From NCBI GenBank assembly GCA_021785805.1, contig JAJYEJ010000004.1, positions 6,899-32,864 on the forward strand: a stretch of DNA of 25,966 bases, given 5' to 3'. The DNA comes from Microcaldota archaeon (lineage in GTDB: Archaea > Micrarchaeota > Micrarchaeia > Micrarchaeales > Micrarchaeaceae). The translations under genes were made by a program, and so were the position numbers. The notes beneath the pieces are model-generated. The model was not told where the DNA came from. It did no database searches and saw nothing but the letters and a program-made list of their open reading frames with translations. Within the stretch, counting starts at the first letter, position 1, and each line of letters starts with the position of its first letter. Shown here one piece after another: positions 13,681 to 20,536 of this stretch.

Positions 13681-15175
13681 GGTAAATAGCATGGCTCACG
13701 GCCATGATTTGGCAAGGAAAGCGTTGCTTGCTCTGATTATCCTGCTTCCGATAACTGTCATCTATTCTTACATATTGGTGGCAGGCCCGCAGTGGGACTT
13801 CATGGCACACTACCTGAATGGAAGGACGCTCTATGATTACCTGACGCACGGAGGGGTGAGCGTATACGCCGCGTTCGCAGGTGAGTACCAGAACAACCTT
13901 CTCTATTACTTCGAGCCTTATAGGGAGCCGCTGCCGACACCGATGCTCGCGGTGTTCGTGCCATTGGGCAAGGAACTCGATGTGCTCGCATATATCACGA
14001 TAGTGTTCGCCATCTATGTATTCGGGGCATACAGGCTCGGCAGGGAGCTTAGGATAGATGCCCTGCTTATGCTCACCGCTTTCCTGAACAGCTACGTCAT
14101 AATCTATTTCTTCGACGTGACCAGCAAGGAGGCGCTATCCGCAGCATTCGTCATGCTCGGCTTGGCTTACCTGTTGAGGAAGAGCCCGATGGCTGGACTG
14201 TTCTTCGGCCTGGCAGGCCTTTCCAAGTATCCCGCCCTCATATTCCTCCCGATGATATTCCTGCTGTGGGACGCGAAGAAGATATCGTATGCCGCAGGGC
14301 TGGCGTTCCTGGTTACGCTGCCTTGGCTGCTGTTCAACTACTACGTTTGGGGAAGCCCCTTGTACAGCTACCTTTCGGCTATAACCATATCGGTAACTTC
14401 GAAGAGCTACGCGTTCATAAATCTCGGTGCGATAGCGCAGGTGATCGCGTATCCGCTGGTCATCGCGGTGCTCGCTCTGCTCGGTTATAGGTGCACTAGG
14501 AGGAAGGCGACGATCAAAAGGTATCCATTGTATGTTATGGCCATGGCGATTGTGCTGTCATTCATCGGCTATGTGTGGGTCGCGCCGCATAATGACGAAT
14601 TCACGCAGGCGAGATACGCCTATCTCTTCTCCATCGCGCTGCTGATCCCTGCGACATACCTGTTGAGCGAAGCCATCCGTGGAAGCGGAAGATGGGAAAG
14701 GCTGCGCAACGTAGTTCCCGCGCTCGCTATCGTCTCGCTTCTCCTGAATGGGATTGGGCTTTGCTATTTCTTCTCATACTCGCAAAGCCATTCCGCATAT
14801 TATTACAATGGCGACAACCCTGATGGGCTTTACGCACAGGCGTATTCCTCGCTCTCGCTGGTCGGGTTTGGCGGATGCAGGGCGATATCCGACAGCTGGA
14901 TACCGATGGTGTACTCGGGCTACGATGTCTATTCCCCCTTCGTCACGTCCTATAACCCTAAGCTCGTCTCAACGCTCTTCAAGGCGAACAGCAGCGTCAA
15001 CATAACCGACCAGGTGCTGGAGAGGGAGCATTATCCGATAATAGTGTTTAAATATCCTGGGGTGCCAGAGTCCGATGTGACTGGACTGGCGAATGCGACA
15101 CTGGCATACTCTACAGATAACTTTTCAGTGTATCTGCCGAGGGATGCGGTGTGCGTAAGGGACCAGAACCAATAG
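13664..15175 (+). CDS. GT-C fold membrane glycosyltransferase (503 aa)
   Basis: The protein is strongly hydrophobic, with about 9-11 predicted membrane helices beginning at residues 18-40 and a soluble C-terminal portion after about 370. W-D-F in the first external loop (Asp45) matches the acidic residue typical of GT-C enzymes. The stretch E-P-Y-R-E-P (84-89) and G-L-S-K-Y-P-A-L-I-F-L-P (185-196) resemble DUF2029/GT87 and ArnT-like polyprenol-sugar-dependent transferases. It probably transfers a sugar from a lipid carrier outside the membrane; acceptor and sugar are unknown. The start is well supported: GGAGGTGA (13650-13657), a perfect anti-SD match, lies 6 nt before the ATG, inside the end of the methyltransferase gene. 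NAC follows after about 19 nt. Confidence 0.85.
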   Translation: MQKRDKVNSMAHGHDLARKALLALIILLPITVIYSYILVAGPQWDFMAHYLNGRTLYDYLTHGGVSVYAAFAGEYQNNLLYYFEPYREPLPTPMLAVFVPLGKELDVLAYITIVFAIYVFGAYRLGRELRIDALLMLTAFLNSYVIIYFFDVTSKEALSAAFVMLGLAYLLRKSPMAGLFFGLAGLSKYPALIFLPMIFLLWDAKKISYAAGLAFLVTLPWLLFNYYVWGSPLYSYLSAITISVTSKSYAFINLGAIAQVIAYPLVIAVLALLGYRCTRRKATIKRYPLYVMAMAIVLSFIGYVWVAPHNDEFTQARYAYLFSIALLIPATYLLSEAIRGSGRWERLRNVVPALAIVSLLLNGIGLCYFFSYSQSHSAYYYNGDNPDGLYAQAYSSLSLVGFGGCRAISDSWIPMVYSGYDVYSPFVTSYNPKLVSTLFKANSSVNITDQVLEREHYPIIVFKYPGVPESDVTGLANATLAYSTDNFSVYLPRDAVCVRDQNQ

Positions 15176-15194
15176 ATTGAGTTCACGTGATACT

Positions 15195-15551
15195 ATGATG
15201 CCGAATATGGATCCTGCGACGATGAAGAAGATGCTTGCACGGATGGGGATAAAGTCGACGGAGGTGGACGCGGTACGCGTGGTCATAGAGGGGCAGGAGA
15301 AGGATCTTGTCATAGAGAACCCGCAGGTAACTAGGATAGAGGCGCAAGGGACGGTAAGCTTCCAGGTGGCCGGAGACGTGATGGAGAGGGAGAAGCAGGC
15401 CGCAGCGCAGGAGCCTGTCGAGATAACGGAGGATGACATCAAGATGGTCATGGAGAAGTCCGGAGTTGCGGACCATGACAGAGCCAGGGAGGCATTGGAA
15501 AGCACGAAAGGGGACATCGCTGAAGCGATACTCCTTCTCCAGAAACAGTAG
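15195..15551 (+). CDS. nac: Nascent polypeptide-associated complex protein (archaeal NAC)
   Basis: The product (118 residues from 15195) has the archaeal NAC layout. A Met-rich N terminus with M-K-K-M-L-A-R-M-G-I-K is followed by the NAC domain (about 25-65, V-I-E-N-P-Q-V and F-Q-V-A-G) and an acidic linker. A C-terminal UBA domain (about 77-118, V-E-I-T-E-D-D-I through A-I-L-L-L) ends the protein. Archaeal NAC forms homodimers that bind ribosomes and emerging chains. ATG codons at 15195 and 15198 are both possible; GTGAT at 15187-15191 favours one of them over the TTG at 15177. It lies in line after the GT-C gene and is convergent with DUF424. Confidence 0.95.
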   Translation: MMPNMDPATMKKMLARMGIKSTEVDAVRVVIEGQEKDLVIENPQVTRIEAQGTVSFQVAGDVMEREKQAAAQEPVEITEDDIKMVMEKSGVADHDRAREALESTKGDIAEAILLLQKQ

Positions 15552-15592
15552 CCCCACATGGAGGAGCGCTTCGTTCCCGTTATGATATCGAT

Positions 15593-15617
15593 GCTATGGA
15601 TATCCGATTGTCATAGC
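15593..15617. terminator. Inverted repeat between convergent nac and DUF424 genes
   Basis: GCTATG (15593-15598) and CATAGC (15612-15617) can form a 6-bp stem with a 13-nt loop. A second inverted pair, GATATC...GATATC (15584-15604), overlaps it. The element sits in the 59-nt convergent gap and touches the DUF424 stop, so a bidirectional end signal is conceivable. There is no T-run, so support is weak. Confidence 0.25.
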
Positions 15618-15934
15618 GGGCCGGTTTCGACCAGGTAGGCTTGCGCGTATGGTATCCCCTTTATCTTCTTGACGTTCCCTTTGTCGATTATCTTGCTGCG
15701 TATCGCCGCGTCGATGGACTCCTTGCCGACTATGTTCGCCGACGCTACCTTAAGCTTCATCAATATCCTGTCGGCAGTGCTGTCGTTGGGCACCAGGTCG
15801 CCTTCATAGAATGAGCGGTAGCTCTTAAGGTCAAGGGTGACGTCTCCGTCCTCGAGCACCTTCCCAAGGAGATCCCTGTCGCACATCGCGAGCATGGAGC
15901 CGCGCTCTGTATCATAGAGCTTTACGTATATCAC
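15611..15934 (-). CDS. DUF424 family archaeal protein
   Basis: The 107-residue product fits the archaeal DUF424 family in length and motifs. M-I-Y-V-K-L-Y at the start is followed by M-C-D-R-D-L-L-G-K, then Y-E-G-D, A-N-I-V-G-K-E-S and a closing I-K-G-I-P-Y-A-Q. The family is widespread in archaea and its biochemical function is not established to my knowledge. The GTG start is supported by GGTGA placed 4 nt upstream, formed by the end of the GT2 gene including its TGA stop. The two genes are therefore likely one transcript with coupled translation. In many relatives the last motif reads P-H-A-Q; here it is P-Y-A-Q. Confidence 0.88.
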   Translation of the reverse strand: MIYVKLYDTERGSMLAMCDRDLLGKVLEDGDVTLDLKSYRSFYEGDLVPNDSTADRILMKLKVASANIVGKESIDAAIRSKIIDKGNVKKIKGIPYAQAYLVETGPL

Positions 15935-15938
15935 AGAC

Positions 15939-17513
15939 TCACCCGTACTTGTACAGAAACGCCGTAGTCAGCATGTACAGGAAGCCGTACCACGAGAGCC
16001 ATATGCCCCCTGCGATGTTGGACTGCCCGAACGCGAAATAGGCGAGAGCGAACATCAGCGATGCGAACGCCACCTCAGCACCGGTATTGCGCAGCGACGA
16101 CAGCACGTTTCCGCTGAATCCGGCATATTTCAGCTTGTTCCAGTGGATCCCAGGGTTCCTGTTTATGGCGGTAGCTATCGCCGCTTTTGTCCTCACGAAC
16201 GCAAGCGCGTAGTTGAGCAGGAATACCATGAGCCCCTTCGACCACGACTTGAAGTATATCCTTGTGAGCAACGCCGGGGTGAGAAGCGAGAGGGTGAATG
16301 CGAAGAAGCCAAGCAGTTCGAGGTCCAGCTGTATCGTGTTCGTCTGCAGGAAGTGGAATATGTCGATGTGGGCGAACGGCACAGCGGTGAAGGTTATGCC
16401 TATCGATGCAACCGTGAATAGTATCAGGAATATCGATATATAGTTCAAACCGAGGCCGTGTGTTATGTAATTGGGGACCGAGAACGGGGTCTTGCGCTTC
16501 TTGTAGCCCTTCCTCTGGAAGTAGTAGCTTATGAACTGCGTATCGCCATAATTATAGCGCCACTGCATCTTTGCGAGCTCTGTGAATGACCTGACAGGCC
16601 TTCCGAGAGCGTAGACGTTCTGGACATATAGGCTCTTGAAACCGTGCATGTCGGACTCGAAGCTGAAGAACGTATCCTCTATTATGTATTCGGGGAAACC
16701 GCCTATCTCCAGGAAGGCGGACCTCTTTATCACGCCGCACGAGCCTGCGAATATGGCGGTGTTGTCAAGAGCCCTTGCCGGCTGTATGAACTTGAAGAAG
16801 AATGCGTCGAATATGTCCACGCAGTCGGAGAAGAACGTGCCTTTCGCATACCTTTTCTCCGTCTGCACGTATGCGAGCTTCCGGTCCTGGAAGTACGGCA
16901 GCAGATCCTTCAGGAAGTTCGTATCGGTCAGGCGTTCATCGGCATCAAAGACCGCAAAGAAGGGCGCATCGGTGTAGTTGTACACGATGTTGTTTATCGC
17001 ACCGGCCTTGTAGCCTTTCCTTTCAGACCTGTGCACGAACGTTACGCCAAGCCTCTTGCAGGAGGCCTCTATCCTTTCCATGTAGCTGCGCTCCGTCGAG
17101 TCGTCAGCCACGAATATCTCGAGCTTGCCCTTCGGATAGTCCATCTTCCATAGGCTCCTGAGGTTCTTCTCCACCATCTCCGGATCCTCGTTGTAGATCG
17201 GCATGACCAGCGCCACTTTCGGCGGGGTGCCCATAGGCTTGAGCCCATCCGTTATCTTTTTCAGGAATCCTGTGTAGAAGTATGACCTGAAGTACCATAT
17301 CGAGGCATAGATGTTGAAGAACCCTGCGAACAGCGACAGCATGGTGAAGAAGATCGCAAGGAATATCATGTAGATGCTGTTTGCTACGTAGAACAGGTAT
17401 ATGGAGAAACCGAAGCCTGCGGCTGAGAGCACGGAGAACAGGATAACGGTTAGCAGCCTCCCTATATACTCCTTGCGCGGAGAACTTGCCTCTTCATACT
17501 TCTGAGCCTCCAT
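15939..17513 (-). CDS. Processive-type family 2 glycosyltransferase, multi-pass membrane (BcsA-like)
   Basis: From the ATG at 17513 the product is 524 residues. Two N-terminal membrane helices (about 20-75) precede a GT-A catalytic domain, with A-L-V-M-P-I-Y-N-E, D137-D138 in V-A-D-D-S-T, the D-x-D metal motif in F-D-A-D-E (D190, D192) and acidic E279-D280 in I-I-E-D-T-F. The final motif reads Q-W-R-Y-N-Y-G where processive synthases usually have Q-x-x-R-W, so Trp is replaced by Tyr. Four or more C-terminal helices follow. The family polymerises or transfers sugars from nucleotide sugars at the inner face of the membrane; the product is unknown. A GTG at 17525 is an alternative start. The TATA-like box at 17541-17550 predicts a very short leader. 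DUF424 follows at the stop. Confidence 0.88.
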   Translation of the reverse strand: MEAQKYEEASSPRKEYIGRLLTVILFSVLSAAGFGFSIYLFYVANSIYMIFLAIFFTMLSLFAGFFNIYASIWYFRSYFYTGFLKKITDGLKPMGTPPKVALVMPIYNEDPEMVEKNLRSLWKMDYPKGKLEIFVADDSTERSYMERIEASCKRLGVTFVHRSERKGYKAGAINNIVYNYTDAPFFAVFDADERLTDTNFLKDLLPYFQDRKLAYVQTEKRYAKGTFFSDCVDIFDAFFFKFIQPARALDNTAIFAGSCGVIKRSAFLEIGGFPEYIIEDTFFSFESDMHGFKSLYVQNVYALGRPVRSFTELAKMQWRYNYGDTQFISYYFQRKGYKKRKTPFSVPNYITHGLGLNYISIFLILFTVASIGITFTAVPFAHIDIFHFLQTNTIQLDLELLGFFAFTLSLLTPALLTRIYFKSWSKGLMVFLLNYALAFVRTKAAIATAINRNPGIHWNKLKYAGFSGNVLSSLRNTGAEVAFASLMFALAYFAFGQSNIAGGIWLSWYGFLYMLTTAFLYKYG

Positions 17514-17540
17514 CCTAACCAGCACGGCTATGTTTTCGTA

Positions 17541-17550
17541 ATATTATACA
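17541..17550 (-). promoter_or_regulatory. TATA-like box for the GT2-DUF424 unit
   Basis: On the minus strand TGTATAATAT lies about 28-37 nt upstream of the ATG at 17513. With the usual spacing, transcription would start near 17520, giving a nearly leaderless mRNA. This favours the ATG at 17513 over the GTG at 17525. Confidence 0.5.
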
Positions 17551-17579
17551 CTAGAACCGCAACTACTTATAATATTGCC

Positions 17580-17587
17580 TATATATA
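17580..17587 (+). promoter_or_regulatory. TATA box for tRNA-Ser
   Basis: TATATATA lies about 30-37 nt upstream of the first base of the tRNA, close to the archaeal optimum, and implies a short 5' leader that RNase P would remove. It is back to back with the GT2 promoter. Confidence 0.65.
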
Positions 17588-17616
17588 GGTTTTGCATTAA
17601 AGGTTCTGTGATATGT

Positions 17617-17744
17617 GCCGGGGTGGCAGAATCCGGTATTGCGCCGGTCTCGAATTTGCAAAATGTCGAGAGCTGATATGTGATGCGTGTGAGGAGCAAA
17701 CCGGTGCCCTTACGGGCTTTAGGGTTCAAATCCCTACCCCGGCG
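17617..17744 (+). tRNA. tRNA-Ser(CGA) with a 44-nt intron at 37/38
   Basis: Acceptor strands GCCGGGG (17617-17623) and CCCCGGC (17737-17743) pair fully, with discriminator G at 17744. The D stem is GCAG/TTGC. The anticodon stem is CCGGT (17644-17648) with ACCGG (17700-17704). A long variable arm (GCCC-TTAC-GGGC, 17706-17717) marks a type II tRNA, and the T arm is TAGGG-TTCAAAT-CCCTA. After intron removal the loop reads CTCGAAA with anticodon CGA (17651-17653). The long variable arm, G73 and CGA all point to serine. CCA is not encoded. Decoding UCG is expected. Confidence 0.93.
17655..17698 (+). other. tRNA-Ser intron, bulge-helix-bulge type
   Basis: The intron interrupts the anticodon loop after position 37; boundaries are ambiguous by one base because A flanks both sites. 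A BHB-like fold can be drawn. Bases 17649-17651 (CTC) pair with 17694-17696 (GAG), giving 3-nt bulges GAA and CAA. An outer helix of 17655-17660 with 17688-17693 uses G-U pairs. The central helix is 3 bp rather than the usual 4. It would be cut by the archaeal tRNA endonuclease. Confidence 0.75.
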
Positions 17745-17792
17745 TTCATGCTCAGCGTATATGTTTGTGACGACCTGTGAGAGTTGACGTTT

Positions 17793-18395
17793 ATGGTGCA
17801 TATAACTGTCGTCCTGGCAGCAGTGGCGGTGGTCGCGCTTATCGCGATAGCCGCTGTCGAGATCCCTTACTCTTACGTACCCGCGCCCGCTCCCGAGACC
17901 AGCATAGGCGCAATGGCATACGGCCAGGTGCTCACGCCAACGCAGGCAAGCCAGATACTCGGATATCAGGGAACGGGAGGCCCGTTCCAGTCGCTGCATT
18001 ATAATAAGACACAGGCGCAGGCGTTGTTTGAAAAACTGGCAACGCAAAGCGGCCAGTACAAGAACGTCTCTAGCGTCGTTGATGGGTGGGCAATGAATTA
18101 TACCGTATCGGGCTCGGAGCAGAGCGTCACGGAGGTGGTGTTCGAGTTCAATTCTTCAGATGGGGTATCCGCTTCCTCTATGTACCAGGCGACGGTCAGC
18201 TCCTTTGAGCAGGCTGGGATAGAGTTCACGCAGACGGGGCTGACTACCGGAAGGCTCACCTACTCTTACATCTCGAAGTCGCAAGTGATAACGCTCTTGG
18301 GCTACGATGGAAGCTACATCGTCCTGGCATATGTTGACCAGCCGACATCAGCGGCACAGGCCCTGCCAACTGACATCGCGGAGGACTTGGGTTAG
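17793..18395 (+). CDS. Membrane-anchored exported protein, paralogue of the next gene (200 aa)
   Basis: I do not recognise the family. The N terminus (M-V-H-I-T-V-V-L) is one hydrophobic helix (about residues 3-24) followed by a Pro/Ala stretch and an extracytoplasmic domain of about 165 residues. A shared C-terminal motif, L-T-Y-S-Y-I-S then L-L-G-Y-D-G-S-Y, recurs in the next gene as M-T-Y-S-Y-I-S then L-L-G-Y-K-G-G-Y, and an A-Q-A-L/A-Q-A-A-L element earlier in both also aligns. The two look like a tandem duplication that has diverged. The ATG at 17793 is preferred over the TTG at 17784. A TATA-like GTATATG near 17757-17763 would give a leader of only a few nt. Confidence 0.75.
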   Translation: MVHITVVLAAVAVVALIAIAAVEIPYSYVPAPAPETSIGAMAYGQVLTPTQASQILGYQGTGGPFQSLHYNKTQAQALFEKLATQSGQYKNVSSVVDGWAMNYTVSGSEQSVTEVVFEFNSSDGVSASSMYQATVSSFEQAGIEFTQTGLTTGRLTYSYISKSQVITLLGYDGSYIVLAYVDQPTSAAQALPTDIAEDLG

Positions 18396-18408
18396 TTCGT
18401 CAGCCTAG

Positions 18409-18443
18409 TTTTTAAACATACCTGTGCATATAGATACCGTGAT
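18409..18443 (+). promoter_or_regulatory. TATA-like box and GTGAT ribosome-binding site of the second paralogue
   Basis: TTTTTAAA (18409-18416) is followed by GTGAT (18439-18443) and then TTT-ATG. The box begins 38 nt before the ATG. The same 38-nt distance and the same GTGATTTTATG string occur before the zinc-ribbon gene at 20387. GTGAT matches the 3' end of archaeal 16S rRNA. Confidence 0.5.
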
Positions 18444-18446
18444 TTT

Positions 18447-19070
18447 ATGAAACAGACGGCAATTATAGGCATAGTGATAGCGATCGTAGTGGTAGTGATA
18501 ATCGCTGCCGTAGCGCTATCCGGAAGCCATGCGCCTTCCGGCACAGGAGGGAACACGTCTTCGTCATCGACGCCTACGACGACAGGCAACCAGAGCAGTG
18601 GAAGCCAGTATACGCAGGTGATGTCAAAGAGCACAGCTGGAGCGTTGACAGGATACAGCGGAAGCAATGCTACCTACAATGTGACGTATATGAACGCATC
18701 CAAGGCACAGGCAGCGTTGAACGGAGGCGCGGCCCCGCCTGGAGTGGTAGCGAACATAACAGGCGAATGGGTTATGCGATATGGCGGAGTTGGAGCCAAC
18801 GTTGGCATCTTCCAGATAACTATAGGCTCGAAGGTTCCACAGGCCCTCTATGACGCAGCGCTAGACTCTGCCGCACATAACGGAGAGAAGTTCAACGTTA
18901 CGAATGCGACAGCCGACGGAATGACCTATTCTTATATAAGCAACAGCACCGTCCATAGCTTGATCTTGCTCGGATACAAGGGAGGTTATGCGACATTTGT
19001 GACGCTGGCAGGCAACGCGACTGCAACCCCGCAGACGGTGGTGGCCGACGTCGCAGCAGGCCTTAGCTAA
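18447..19070 (+). CDS. Membrane-anchored exported protein with Ser/Thr-rich linker (207 aa)
   Basis: One hydrophobic N-terminal helix (about residues 4-24) is followed by a linker of Gly, Ser, Thr and Asn (about 28-55), probably a flexible or glycosylated stalk, and then a domain of about 150 residues carrying several N-x-S/T sequons. The domain resembles that of the preceding gene (T-Y-S-Y-I-S and L-L-G-Y-x-G-x-Y motifs), which lacks the stalk. It has its own TATA-like box and a GTGAT RBS, so it can be transcribed independently. A hairpin with a T-rich tail begins just before its stop codon. Function unknown; a surface-exposed role is inferred from the anchor, the stalk and the sequons. Confidence 0.78.
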   Translation: MKQTAIIGIVIAIVVVVIIAAVALSGSHAPSGTGGNTSSSSTPTTTGNQSSGSQYTQVMSKSTAGALTGYSGSNATYNVTYMNASKAQAALNGGAAPPGVVANITGEWVMRYGGVGANVGIFQITIGSKVPQALYDAALDSAAHNGEKFNVTNATADGMTYSYISNSTVHSLILLGYKGGYATFVTLAGNATATPQTVVADVAAGLS

Positions 19071-19101
19071 TGCTAAGGTCTTTCTTTCTTTTTCTTCTTT
19101 T
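19058..19101 (+). terminator. Hairpin plus T-rich tract after the second paralogue
   Basis: AGGCCTTAGC (19058-19067) pairs with GCTAAGGTCT (19072-19081), giving seven perfect pairs at the loop plus three outer ones including one G-T wobble. The TAAT loop contains the TAA stop codon. A T-rich run reaching 19101 follows. Archaeal termination usually needs only the T-tract; the added stem resembles a bacterial intrinsic terminator. Confidence 0.65.
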
Positions 19102-19186
19102 TGAACGTGAGGCAGCGCAAGCCCTGTTGAAAGTCGAAAGCAGCAACGCTTTTATTATGGCTGCGCGATAGCTACCTGATGGTCTG

Positions 19187-19729
19187 ATGAAAGAGATAGA
19201 GACCAAGATACTCGAGTTCGACGAGAATGCGCTCAGGGAGAGCCTGGGGAAAGCCGGTGCAGAGTATCTTGGGAAGAGATCGCTGAGGCGTGTCGTATTC
19301 GACGCCATGCCAGACACTACGGAGCAGGATGAGATAATAAGGGTGAGGACGGATGGGAGCAGGACGACCCTTACCTGGAAATACAGGGACAACAGGAAAG
19401 GCAGCCTTGACAACACTGAGGAGATAGAGGTCGATGTGAGTGACTTCGATAAGACCGTAGAGATAATATCGAAGCTGTGGAAAGGCAAGCCCCCGTACCA
19501 CCAGGAGACGATGCTCGAGACATGGAGATGCATGGGGGTGGAGATCGCGATATGCACCTGGCCTCTGGTGCCGCCATTCCTCGAGGTGGAAGGGGAAAGC
19601 GAATCAGATGTAAGGAATGCCATAACTGAACTGGCCATAACAGGCAAGGAGATAGGAAATATGGGCCTCGCATACGTTTTCGAGAGATACGGGCAGAAAG
19701 GGAAAGATGCCGGAGACCTGAAGTTCTAG
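19187..19729 (+). CDS. CYTH domain protein (class IV adenylate cyclase/thiamine triphosphatase-like)
   Basis: The 180-residue product starts with the CYTH signature E-x-E-x-K (E3, E5, K7 in K-E-I-E-T-K). It continues with paired basic residues on the tunnel strands (I-I-R-V-R-T, then L-T-W-K-Y-R) and acidic residues near the end (F-L-E-V-E-G-E-S), in the usual order. CYTH enzymes bind triphosphate groups with metal ions. Archaeal members are often annotated as CyaB-like, but substrate specificity (ATP, thiamine triphosphate, inorganic triphosphate) cannot be told from sequence alone. Upstream, GCTTTTATTATGG near 19149-19161 could hold a promoter. The next gene starts 75 nt downstream. Confidence 0.88.
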   Translation: MKEIETKILEFDENALRESLGKAGAEYLGKRSLRRVVFDAMPDTTEQDEIIRVRTDGSRTTLTWKYRDNRKGSLDNTEEIEVDVSDFDKTVEIISKLWKGKPPYHQETMLETWRCMGVEIAICTWPLVPPFLEVEGESESDVRNAITELAITGKEIGNMGLAYVFERYGQKGKDAGDLKF

Positions 19730-19804
19730 AGGAGAGCGCTTAAATATTATGTCAACAATATCACATACATATGCAACAGAGTACGTATCGAATACGGTGG
19801 ATCG

Positions 19805-20290
19805 ATGGATAAGGAGTATTCCCCAAAGGGTTTGCATGGGAAACCCAGAGGGGAGACCAAGGAATATAGCAGAGGTATGGCAAATAAGATGGTCTCTTAT
19901 TGCGAGATCATGCTCGATGCAGGTTATACCAAGGACTTCTTCGAGTTCGTGGAGCGCATATCGGGAAAGATCGACCCGGTGGCACTTTTCACGGTAGAGA
20001 GGCTCCTGGAGAGCAGGATAGGTACAGGGGATAAGGGCGCAAAGACGGAAGGCAGGAAGGGGGAGGGCGTGGATTACACCAGCGGGACGGGCAGCAGATT
20101 AGTCGAGGACATCAAAAGGCTGGTGGATAGGGGGGACCGCGCTACCGCGCTGAGAGCATTGAAAGCGTTGATTAACGGGATGGATCCTGCCGATATCGGA
20201 ACCGAGGAACTTGAACTTGGTAGAAGGATAGACTACATTAGCAAGCACCCGTATGGGTTCAGGAAGGAGAACCCCCCAGGATATGGATGA
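19805..20290 (+). CDS. Hypothetical soluble protein (161 aa)
   Basis: I do not recognise this protein. It is charged and predicted largely helical, with a basic N terminus (K-G-L-H-G-K-P-R-G), a helical section (about 28-70, containing Y-C-E-I-M-L-D-A-G-Y), a flexible Gly/Lys-rich spacer (about 72-95), and a second helical section rich in Leu, Asp and Arg. It has no signal peptide or membrane helix and a single Cys, so it is probably cytoplasmic. GGTGGAT (19796-19802) lies just before the ATG, and a TTAAATATT element at 19740-19748 could be its TATA box. Coding is supported by length, RBS and typical codon use (AGG, ATA). Confidence 0.65.
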   Translation: MDKEYSPKGLHGKPRGETKEYSRGMANKMVSYCEIMLDAGYTKDFFEFVERISGKIDPVALFTVERLLESRIGTGDKGAKTEGRKGEGVDYTSGTGSRLVEDIKRLVDRGDRATALRALKALINGMDPADIGTEELELGRRIDYISKHPYGFRKENPPGYG

Positions 20291-20348
20291 TGTTGTTCCT
20301 GTTCCGATCCCTGACTGACGTATATCCACTACGTCGCCCATGGCAACC

Positions 20349-20383
20349 TTTTTATAGACGCCTATTTCAAGTATCACTGTGAT
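20349..20383 (+). promoter_or_regulatory. TATA box and GTGAT ribosome-binding site of the zinc-ribbon gene
   Basis: TTTTTATA (20349-20356) lies 38 nt before the ATG at 20387, with GTGAT at 20379-20383 spaced 3 nt from it. The arrangement repeats that of the gene at 18447 and predicts a leader of about 10 nt. Confidence 0.55.
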
Positions 20384-20386
20384 TTT

Positions 20387-20530
20387 ATGGTACAAGCATA
20401 TTGCGTTAAGTGCAAGATGAAGAGCGAGATGAAGGACGCTAAGGAAGTAACGATGAAGAACGGGAAGAAGGCGGTGACCGGGACATGCCCGAAGTGCGGG
20501 ACCAAGATGTTCAGAATCGGAGGCAAGTAA
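20387..20530 (+). CDS. DUF5679-like small zinc-ribbon protein (47 aa)
   Basis: The 47-residue frame encodes two CxxC pairs: Y-C-V-K-C-K (Cys6, Cys9) and T-C-P-K-C-G (Cys34, Cys37), separated by a basic helix-strand segment with E-V-T-M-K-N-G-K. This matches the small DUF5679 zinc-ribbon proteins found in archaea and some bacteria, about 45-55 residues long. A nucleic-acid or ribosome-linked role is plausible but unproven. It is easily missed because of its size, but a good TATA box and RBS support it. It is convergent with truD, the stops being only 6 nt apart. Confidence 0.88.
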   Translation: MVQAYCVKCKMKSEMKDAKEVTMKNGKKAVTGTCPKCGTKMFRIGGK

Positions 20531-20536
20531 CTGTTT

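Noticed and set aside
17544..18047. Minus-strand open frame of 167 codons over the tRNA-Ser gene
   Set aside because: It overlaps a complete tRNA and the start of a plus-strand gene, and its translation is Arg/His/Cys-rich with no recognisable domain.
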